NCBI GenBank assembly: GCA_029879945.1
Contig: JAOUPJ010000079.1
Coordinates: 1 to 12,555, forward strand
Direction: 5' to 3'
DNA length: 12,555 bases
Origin: Gammaproteobacteria bacterium
GTDB taxonomy: Bacteria; Pseudomonadota; Gammaproteobacteria; S012-40
In this document: positions 7,665 to 12,555 of the stretch, piece after piece
Layout: each line of letters opens with the position of its first letter
Numbering within the stretch: the first letter of the stretch is position 1
The notes under the pieces: generated by a model
The model's database searches: none
The model's input: the letters and a program-made list of their open reading frames with translations, nothing else
What the model was told of the DNA's origin: nothing
Made by a program: the position numbers and the translations under genes

Positions 7665-7970
7665 CTATTTGCCCGAATGGGGGGTGGACGAATAGTGCTG
7701 CATCTCGTCTCTGTCTTTCCAGAATTTTTCCTCCAGCAAGGCGGGAGGGAGGCTGATTCGGTTTTGTTCGGGAACCGCTTCTTGAGTAACGATTTTTTTG
7801 ACTGAATCGTAACCAATTTTCTTTAGTATCCCCTCTCTTTCCGTTAAGCGCACAATCATGCTGCTGGATAATTTGTGCAGCACATAAAACTTGCTGGGGC
7901 GAGCCTTGCCGTGCTCGTCGGTAAGCGTAACGGTGTATCGTGAGTGATTGTGGAAATCGTCTTTGTTCAT
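7665..7970 (-). CDS. Small hypothetical protein, 101 residues
   Basis: I do not recognise this protein. It has no signal peptide, membrane helix or cysteine, so it is probably a soluble cytoplasmic protein. It is rich in charged residues. The N-terminal half looks beta-rich (RYTVTLTDEHGKARPSKFYVL, then SSSMIVRLTEREGILKKIGY) and the tail is low in structure (STPHSGK). AAAGGT lies 4 nt before the ATG at 7970. It is probably cotranscribed with the downstream bepA-like gene (61-bp gap) and is divergent from tusA across a 336-bp region. A 108-residue frame on the same strand (7657-7983) overlaps it but reads like a shadow, with low-complexity basic composition. The gene is likely real, from its balanced composition and ribosome site, but its function is unknown. 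Confidence 0.62.
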   Translation of the reverse strand: MNKDDFHNHSRYTVTLTDEHGKARPSKFYVLHKLSSSMIVRLTEREGILKKIGYDSVKKIVTQEAVPEQNRISLPPALLEEKFWKDRDEMQHYSSTPHSGK

Positions 7971-8306
7971 AGTGACCTTTCAATCAGTGTTTTGTGAGGT
8001 GGTAGTCTTGCATTATCGTACTTATGAATCTGTTTCGTCCAGCTTGGTTCCAGCTAAAAAGCAAGTCGCAGAAAAATGCGCTTTTTTATTAGGGTATAAT
8101 TTGGTTTTGATGTGCTTGCTATTTGTCATAGTTATTCCCCGATAATATTTTTCAGTCTGATTTTGATTGATCTCGTGGACGGCGACATAGAAAAGAACAC
8201 TATCATATAGTAAATTCTACGCTAGCATGAATAGACAGTCTGTGAGCTAGATATTAGGTGCTACAATAGTTGTAACAGAAAATCACCACCGTTTAAGGAG
8301 TTATAT
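7971..8306. other. Divergent intergenic region between the small gene and tusA
   Basis: These 336 bp hold no gene I can support. Visible elements are a TATAAT hexamer at 8095-8100 without a good -35 box, a weak CGCA-GAAAAA-TGCG hairpin followed by a T run at 8067-8087, and the candidate tusA promoter near 8259-8274. A 65-codon plus-strand frame (7948-8145) lacks a ribosome site and overlaps the start of the opposite gene, so it was not called. Confidence 0.5.
8259..8274 (+). promoter_or_regulatory. Candidate extended -10 promoter of tusA, overlapping a small palindrome
   Basis: TG-C-TACAAT (8259-8267) is an extended -10 element, five of six bases matching TATAAT, about 40 bp before the tusA ATG. 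No good -35 is visible, as is common for extended -10 promoters. The -10 box is the left arm of TACAA-TAG-TTGTA (8262-8274), a perfect 5-bp inverted repeat that could be part of an operator. Confidence 0.4.
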
Positions 8307-8537
8307 ATGGCCAATTTTGATGTTGAACTGGATGCCTCCGGTTTGAATTGTCCGCTGCCTATTTTGCGTGCGAAGAAGAGTCTTGCTGGTATGGAATCCG
8401 GGCAGGTTTTGCATGTTATTGCCACTGATCCGGGTTCTGTTAAAGATTTTCAGGCCTTTTCGAAACAGACAGGAAACGAGCTGCTCTCACATAATGAGGA
8501 AGGCGGCAAATTTTTCTTTCTGATTAAAAAGGGCTGA
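8307..8537 (+). CDS. tusA: TusA family sulfur carrier protein
   Basis: TusA proteins carry persulfide sulfur in the cytoplasm. In sulfur oxidisers they deliver sulfane sulfur toward the Dsr or sHdr oxidation systems. The 76-residue protein has the full family signature: DASGLNCPLPILRAKKSL, with reactive C15 in the CPxP motif, then the ATDPGSVKDFQAF segment around residues 45-57 and a final beta strand KFFFLIKKG, giving the two-layer alpha/beta IscR-like fold. AAGGAG lies 6 nt before the ATG. It is 345 bp upstream of shdrC1 in the same direction. The rhodanese and DsrE-like genes often found between tusA and shdr are absent here. A role feeding sHdr is inferred from context. Confidence 0.94.
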   Translation: MANFDVELDASGLNCPLPILRAKKSLAGMESGQVLHVIATDPGSVKDFQAFSKQTGNELLSHNEEGGKFFFLIKKG

Positions 8538-8615
8538 TTTTATCTGGAAATTGGCTTGTCTATATAGAGTTTAGAATAAGCAGTTTCGCCAATTCGATTA
8601 GCTAGTTGTGCTCAT

Positions 8616-8667
8616 GCCCCATTGTTGGTTTGGTAACATCGGTCTTCACGCCGGTGCCCAGTGGGGC
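8616..8667. other. Potential structured RNA or attenuator, two nested stems
   Basis: GCCCCATTG (8616-8624) pairs with CAGTGGGGC (8659-8667) over 9 bp with one G-U pair in the plus-strand RNA. Inside it CATCGG (8637-8642) pairs with CCGGTG (8651-8656) over 6 bp with one G-U pair and an 8-nt loop. It lies about 80 nt after the tusA stop. No T run follows, so it is not an ordinary intrinsic terminator. It could be an RNA-processing or stability element, a small RNA, or a protein-binding site in DNA. Confidence 0.35.
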
Positions 8668-8753
8668 TTAGGGGCGATACGCATCACGATTTCACTTATG
8701 TATATATAGAATAGTTCTTGGGGTAAAAGCGGTATTTGCGTGGTAATGTAGTG

Positions 8754-8779
8754 TATTATTATATAAGGGAATAATAATA
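8754..8779. promoter_or_regulatory. AT-rich inverted repeat upstream of shdrC1, candidate operator
   Basis: TATTATTAT (8754-8762) and ATAATAATA (8771-8779) are perfect 9-bp inverted repeats with an 8-bp spacer, 103 bp upstream of shdrC1. sHdr clusters are known to be controlled by ArsR-family repressors in some bacteria, so an operator is plausible. The low base complexity raises the odds of chance. Confidence 0.38.
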
Positions 8780-8882
8780 TAATATACAAATTATGGTTTT
8801 AAAGCCCGCTCAAGTGCCGATATAGAAAAGCCTGACTAGTTGGGTAATTGGATGGATTGAGTAGACTAGGAACGGGGGTATT

Positions 8883-9575
8883 ATGGCGACTTACGCCGAG
8901 ATGCAGCAGGTCTTTGAGGATATCAAAGACGACTTTCGTTATGATCACGAGCTAAACGGTTGTTTAAACTGCGGTATTTGTACTGCTACCTGCCCGTCGG
9001 CGCAGTTTTATGATTACAGCCCACGTGAAATCGTCCAGCTCCTGTGGACGGAAAATGTTGAACAAATCTATGATGCCATGCAGGAAAAGATTTGGGCCTG
9101 TGCCCAATGCATGACCTGCGCCGCACGCTGCCCGTTTAAAAATTCACCGGGCGGCCTGGTTGCCATTATGCGCGAGGTAGCCATTAAACATGGCATGCAA
9201 TCCGCGAAGGACGTGCTTCGCCCCTTTGGTCGCGTCATGCTGAAGCTGATTACCACCGGCAATCAGCTTTCCCCCGATATGATCCAGCCCGACCACTTTC
9301 CTGACTGGGGTCCGAATATTCAAAAAGTAGAGGGTAATCTCAAAACTCTGCGCAAGGCGATCCCCGTCAAAACACTACAGACTACTGATACCGCATGGGA
9401 GGTCAGTCTCAAGACCTCGGTCGAAATGTACACCATATGGGAAATGACAGGTGTTCTGGATTCCCTTGAGTTGATGGATGAAAATCTTTTTGATGTTATC
9501 GATGACTTTATCGATGAAAAACGCGAAGAGTATGAAGATTGGTTAGAGGAACAGGAGGAGGACGATGATGATTAG
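8883..9575 (+). CDS. shdrC1: sHdrC1, two-[4Fe-4S] ferredoxin-like subunit of the sHdr complex
   Basis: This is an HdrC-like iron-sulfur subunit of the cytoplasmic sulfur-oxidising heterodisulfide-reductase-like complex, passing electrons between HdrB-type and HdrA-type subunits. The 230-residue protein has two cubane cluster motifs: C27-C30-C33-C37 (CLNCGICTATCP) and C73-C76-C79-C83 (CAQCMTCAARCP), with the helical HdrC-type insert between them and MREVAIKHGM after. The C-terminus is unusually acidic, ending in a run of E and D (from about residue 200). The start ATG is preceded by GGGGG 4-5 nt upstream. It heads the run shdrC1-shdrB1-shdrA-hyp, the conserved order of this cluster, which separates it from methanogen HdrC and from DsrK. 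Confidence 0.92.
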   Translation: MATYAEMQQVFEDIKDDFRYDHELNGCLNCGICTATCPSAQFYDYSPREIVQLLWTENVEQIYDAMQEKIWACAQCMTCAARCPFKNSPGGLVAIMREVAIKHGMQSAKDVLRPFGRVMLKLITTGNQLSPDMIQPDHFPDWGPNIQKVEGNLKTLRKAIPVKTLQTTDTAWEVSLKTSVEMYTIWEMTGVLDSLELMDENLFDVIDDFIDEKREEYEDWLEEQEEDDDD

Positions 9576-9616
9576 CTGCCGTTGCTCTAACATTCAAACG
9601 AATTGGAGGACTAGCC

Positions 9617-11020
9617 ATGTCTGATAAGCAAAAGCCCGGAAATCATAATACGGATGCCCAGGGTGCAGGTGCCGGCACGATGAAGCCCGGTTTCCATAAC
9701 ACCGACGGCCAGGGCGTTGCCGGTCATGGTTCCATGTTCCAATCAACCAACTTGTCTCCAGAAGAGGCGGTGGCCGCTACAGACTGGGTTCGCAAACACG
9801 TAGACCGTCGGACTATCGATCTGGGTGAGCGCATGGATGATGTGCGCGATCACATGTGGGAACTGGAAAAAGAAGGCGAGATCATCGTTCATCGCATTAC
9901 CGACGCCCATAAGCCTGAAATAGTCCAAACGCTTTTTGGTTGGGACAAAAAAATTCCCACCACGCAATTGTGGCACCACAAATCGTGCGGGCAATGTGGA
10001 AACATTCCGGGTTATCCAACGTCCTTGATGTGGTTCATGAATGAGTTTGGCTATAAGCCAGGCGTGGACTATCTGGACGAGACCGATCAGACTTCTTGTA
10101 CTGCATGGAATTACCACGGTTCCGGAATCGGTAACGTGGAATCGCTTGCCGCCGTGTTTCTGCGCAACTTCCATCAGGCCTATGTCTCGGGTCAACGCTT
10201 GGGACATGATGCCGGTCACTTTTTCCCCTTGGTTCACTGCGGAACCTCGTACGGGAACTACAAGGAGATTCGGAAATATCTGGTCGAATCCCCTGAGTTA
10301 AGAGAAAAGGTTAAGAAAATTCTGGGTAAGCTCGGTCGTCTGGTGGACGGCAAATTGGTTATCCCCGAAGAAATCATCCACTATTCCGAGTGGGTGCACG
10401 TGATGCGTCATCGCATTGCCAATGAATTGCAAAAAATCGATGTTTCCAATATTCGCACTACGGTTCATGCTGCATGTCACTACTACAAGATGGTCCATGA
10501 AGACGCCATCTATGATCCAACTGTGCTCGGTGGCAACCGTACGGCACCCGGCACATCGATCGCTCAGGCCCTAGGTGCCAATGTAATCGATTACTCCACG
10601 TGGTATGACTGTTGTGGTTTCGGTTTCCGTCATATCATCTCTGAGCGTGAGTTCACGCGCTCCTTTACTATGGATAGAAAGATCAAAGTGGTTAGGCAAG
10701 AAGCCAACGCCGATGTGTTGCTAGGTATAGACACCGGTTGTATCACCACCATGGATAAGAATCAGTGGATCGGTAAATCACATGGTCAGGATTTCTCGGT
10801 CCCTATCATGGCAGACGTGCAGTTTGCGGCACTGGCCTGCGGTGCTGATCCTTTCAAGATTGTTCAGTTACAATGGCATGCCTCTCCCTGCGAAGAGGCG
10901 GTCGAAAAAATGGGAATCAGCTGGGCTGAATCCAAAAAGCGGTTCGAGGAATACCTTAAAGAAGTTGAGCAAGGTAAGATCGAATATCTCTATGATCCAA
11001 AATTAGCCGTAGGGGGTTAA
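9617..11020 (+). CDS. shdrB1: sHdrB1, CCG-domain subunit of the sHdr complex
   Basis: This is the HdrB-like subunit expected to carry the sulfur-handling cluster of the sHdr complex. The 467-residue protein has an N-terminal extension with two copies of an 11-residue repeat (6-16 and 23-33), then two CCG-like halves. In the first half C124 and C127 (SCGQCG), C161 (TSCTAW, where CC is usual) and C208 (VHCGTS) are present. In the second half C287 (AACHYY), C332-C333 (YDCCGFGF) and C375 (DTGCITT) are present, and C408 and C425 follow. The final CxxC of both halves is incomplete. GGAGG lies 7 nt before the ATG, 41 bp after shdrC1 and 5 bp before shdrA. The cysteine pattern favours sHdrB1 over sHdrB2, which would lie beyond the window. 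Confidence 0.9.
   Translation: MSDKQKPGNHNTDAQGAGAGTMKPGFHNTDGQGVAGHGSMFQSTNLSPEEAVAATDWVRKHVDRRTIDLGERMDDVRDHMWELEKEGEIIVHRITDAHKPEIVQTLFGWDKKIPTTQLWHHKSCGQCGNIPGYPTSLMWFMNEFGYKPGVDYLDETDQTSCTAWNYHGSGIGNVESLAAVFLRNFHQAYVSGQRLGHDAGHFFPLVHCGTSYGNYKEIRKYLVESPELREKVKKILGKLGRLVDGKLVIPEEIIHYSEWVHVMRHRIANELQKIDVSNIRTTVHAACHYYKMVHEDAIYDPTVLGGNRTAPGTSIAQALGANVIDYSTWYDCCGFGFRHIISEREFTRSFTMDRKIKVVRQEANADVLLGIDTGCITTMDKNQWIGKSHGQDFSVPIMADVQFAALACGADPFKIVQLQWHASPCEEAVEKMGISWAESKKRFEEYLKEVEQGKIEYLYDPKLAVGG
9632..9715 (+). repeat. Tandem 11-residue repeat in the sHdrB1 N-terminus
   Basis: Two copies of KPG(N/F)HNTD(A/G)QG occur at residues 6-16 and 23-33, with a 17-residue (51-bp) period and G/A-rich linkers. 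The nucleotide copies (9632-9664 and 9683-9715) differ mostly at third codon positions, so the peptide appears to be conserved by selection after an older duplication. Its role is unknown; it lies before the first cluster-binding region. Confidence 0.85.
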
Positions 11021-11025
11021 CCTAC

Positions 11026-12051
11026 ATGGGAGACACAGTTCTAGTCGTAGGAGGCGGACCAGCAGGTCTATCAGCCGCATCTGGGATAGCTGCAGCCGGT
11101 AAAAAGGCGGTGCTCGTCGAAAAGGAAGATAAGCTTGGAGGCGCGCCCATTCTTTCGGGTTACGCCAAGCTAGTTCCTTCCGGTGAATGGGCCAAAGATG
11201 CTATAGGCCGTATGGTGTCGGAAGTGGAAGGCAGTAAGAATATTACTGTACACAAGTCCACGACCGTAACCAAACTGGATGGCGAAGTGGGTAACTTCAC
11301 CGCTACGCTTTCCAATGGTCAAACCGTCCAAGCCGGGTCGATTGTCATGGGTACGGGTTTTACTCACTTCGATTCGGTCAATAAGCCCGAATGGGGTTTT
11401 GGTACCTTTCCTGATGTGATGACCACAACCCAAATGGAACAGATGGTGGGCTCGGGTAAAATTACGTGTCCCTCTGATGGACGTGTCCCTGAACGTGTTG
11501 CCATTCTATTGTGTGTTGGATCACGTGATAGACAAATCGGACGCGAATGGTGTTCCAAGATTTGTTGTACTGTGTCTGCCAATCTGGCGATGGAGATTCG
11601 TGAAATGTCTCCGCAAACCGATGTGTTTATCTATTACATGGATATTCGTACCTTTGGTTTGTATGAAGACAAGTTCTACTGGAAGTCTCAAGAAGAATTT
11701 AAAGTCAAATACGTCAAGGCACGTATTGCTGAAGTGACCAAGAGTCCCGACGGGCGACTATTAGTGAAGGGCGAAGACACGCTCGTGAAGCGTCCTATCG
11801 TGATTCCGTTTGATATCGTTGTACATGCTATCGGTATGGACCCCAATGAAGACAACCCGGAGTTGTCACGCGTGTTTGGTGTAGGTCTGGAACGTCATGG
11901 CTATATCGAAAGAGCTGAGCATTATACGAATACTTGCGGTACCACCAAAAAGGGAATCTACGCGGCCGGCGCGGCATATGGGCCCGAGACGATTGATGAC
12001 TCAATATCTCAGGGACGGGCAGCGGCCATGCGAGCCTTGTCTGATCTGTAG
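11026..12051 (+). CDS. shdrA: sHdrA, FAD and [4Fe-4S] subunit of the sHdr complex
   Basis: sHdrA is the flavin-containing core of the cytoplasmic sHdr complex. The 341-residue protein is short compared with methanogen HdrA, as sHdrA proteins are: it lacks the extra ferredoxin and thioredoxin-reductase-like parts. The dinucleotide-binding motif GGGPAGLSAASG lies at 9-20, with VLVEKEDKLGG (29-39) following the second strand. A cluster-binding set is visible: C163 (LLCVGSRDRQ), C176, C180 and C181 (WCSKICC). The C-terminal FAD motif is IYAAGAAYGPETIDDSISQGRAA (311-333), and C304 lies just before it. AGGGGG about 9 nt upstream, inside the shdrB1 end, serves as ribosome site. The gene follows shdrB1 by 5 bp, so tight co-expression is likely. 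Confidence 0.93.
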   Translation: MGDTVLVVGGGPAGLSAASGIAAAGKKAVLVEKEDKLGGAPILSGYAKLVPSGEWAKDAIGRMVSEVEGSKNITVHKSTTVTKLDGEVGNFTATLSNGQTVQAGSIVMGTGFTHFDSVNKPEWGFGTFPDVMTTTQMEQMVGSGKITCPSDGRVPERVAILLCVGSRDRQIGREWCSKICCTVSANLAMEIREMSPQTDVFIYYMDIRTFGLYEDKFYWKSQEEFKVKYVKARIAEVTKSPDGRLLVKGEDTLVKRPIVIPFDIVVHAIGMDPNEDNPELSRVFGVGLERHGYIERAEHYTNTCGTTKKGIYAAGAAYGPETIDDSISQGRAAAMRALSDL

Positions 12052-12069
12052 TATCAATAGGTCTGGCGC

Positions 12070-12555
12070 GTGAGTCTGGTCACTATCAAGCCTACTGAGT
12101 TGCCGATTAGCCTGGACCAGGAAATAGCCCGCAACAAGATATCGCGTTTGTTGCAGGGGGCGGATGAAAAAGGTGGTATCGATAGTTTTATCGAGGCGCT
12201 GGAAAAGAAGCATCGTTTTTTCAACGATGCCCTGATTAGAGATGCCTTGAGTCAGTTACAAGCTGGTGATGTGGAAATTTTACTGGAAACAGTCTTCACT
12301 GCCAGACGAAAACTGAATCTGCATGCGATTACAATTTCGCATCAGGAGCTGGTTGAGGCCATCGAGCAATTGCTCTACGGAAGCGAAGCAGACGTGAACC
12401 AGCGTTTGGATCTATTTGTTCAGACACTTGGTTTCACCGAGCGCAAGATGCAGCGTGCTGTGTGGGATTGGGGTGCGGAAATGCTCCATTACACAAGTCC
12501 GGAGGCGATACCGTTGATGTCTCGCTGGGTATGGGACGCCAAGGTGCAGAGCGGT
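12070..12555 (+). CDS. sHdr-associated conserved hypothetical protein (3' truncated)
   Basis: An open frame of 162 codons runs off the right edge, so the C-terminus is missing. It starts at a GTG 18 bp after shdrA, with a weak AGGT 7 nt upstream; an in-frame TAG at 12058-12060 excludes earlier starts other than this region. The visible part is helix-rich with no cysteine, no signal and no membrane segment (for example FIEALEKKHRFFNDALIRDAL and RLDLFVQTLGFTERKMQRAVW), so it is cytoplasmic and probably not a cofactor-binding subunit. Known sHdr clusters have the order shdrC1-B1-A-hyp-C2-B2; the position matches 'hyp'. Its function in that system is not established. Gene call is firm because the frame is clean and composition is normal; identity rests mainly on synteny. 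Confidence 0.82.
   Translation, partial: MSLVTIKPTELPISLDQEIARNKISRLLQGADEKGGIDSFIEALEKKHRFFNDALIRDALSQLQAGDVEILLETVFTARRKLNLHAITISHQELVEAIEQLLYGSEADVNQRLDLFVQTLGFTERKMQRAVWDWGAEMLHYTSPEAIPLMSRWVWDAKVQSG

Larger units (their letters stand above)
8538..8882. other. Non-coding gap between tusA and shdrC1
   Basis: These 345 bp contain stops in all plus-strand frames and no credible gene or gene remnant. They hold the two-stem fold at 8616-8667 and the AT-rich inverted repeat at 8754-8779. No standard terminator follows tusA, so it is open whether the shdr genes are transcribed from the tusA promoter or from one within this gap; a TTGCGT hexamer near 8736 followed by TATA-rich sequence is only a weak candidate promoter. 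Confidence 0.5.

Noticed and set aside
8067..8087. Hairpin plus T run resembling a terminator
   Set aside because: The stem is only 4 bp and no plus-strand gene ends upstream of it.
7948..8145. 65-codon plus-strand frame with a hydrophobic tail
   Set aside because: It overlaps the start of the opposite small gene, lacks a ribosome site and ends without any family feature.
8616..8667. Possible tRNA in the tusA-shdrC1 gap
   Set aside because: Only two nested stems form; there is no T-arm, anticodon arm or cloverleaf spacing.
9743..10237. 164-codon minus-strand frame inside shdrB1
   Set aside because: The plus strand carries the conserved cysteine motifs of sHdrB1 throughout; this is a shadow frame.

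Overview
The window comes from a sulfur-oxidising proteobacterium, most likely a chemolithotrophic gammaproteobacterium. The clues are an LPS-export LptF/LptG pair, a BepA-type periplasmic metalloprotease, a periplasmic Sox thiosulfate-oxidising set, and a cytoplasmic TusA plus sulfur-oxidising heterodisulfide-reductase-like (sHdr) cluster. Species cannot be assigned from the sequence alone. No IS elements, integrases, CRISPR arrays, tRNA or rRNA genes are visible.

Layout. (1) 2-1833, plus strand: the 3' part of lptF and the whole of lptG, overlapping by ATGA. (2) 1851-5849, minus strand, convergent with lptG: read in transcription order, soxX, soxY, soxZ and soxA with short gaps, then a strong symmetrical hairpin terminator, then soxB, which appears to have its own promoter. 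(3) 5850-6127: an AT-rich leader holding a 28-bp near-perfect palindrome that overlaps a candidate soxX promoter. (4) 6128-7970, minus strand: bepA-like M48 protease/TPR protein, preceded by a small uncharacterised gene. (5) 7971-8306: divergent intergenic region with a candidate tusA promoter. (6) 8307-8537, plus strand: tusA. (7) 8538-8882: a 345-bp gap with no credible gene but with a two-stem fold (8616-8667) and an AT-rich inverted repeat (8754-8779). (8) 8883-12555, plus strand: shdrC1, shdrB1, shdrA and the beginning of the conserved sHdr-associated 'hyp' gene, cut off by the window edge.

How the genes may work together (family knowledge plus inference). SoxXA attaches thiosulfate to the C-terminal cysteine of the SoxYZ carrier and SoxB hydrolyses off sulfate. 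No soxCD lies in the window. In organisms without SoxCD the remaining sulfane sulfur is moved into the cytoplasm, delivered by carriers such as TusA, and oxidised by the sHdr complex. Having soxXYZA/soxB, tusA and shdrC1B1A-hyp within about 11 kb fits that division of labour. The system is known in outline. The less explained parts are the non-coding elements around the sulfur genes, the small protein at 7665-7970, the repeated N-terminal extension of sHdrB1 and its degenerate CCG cysteine pattern.
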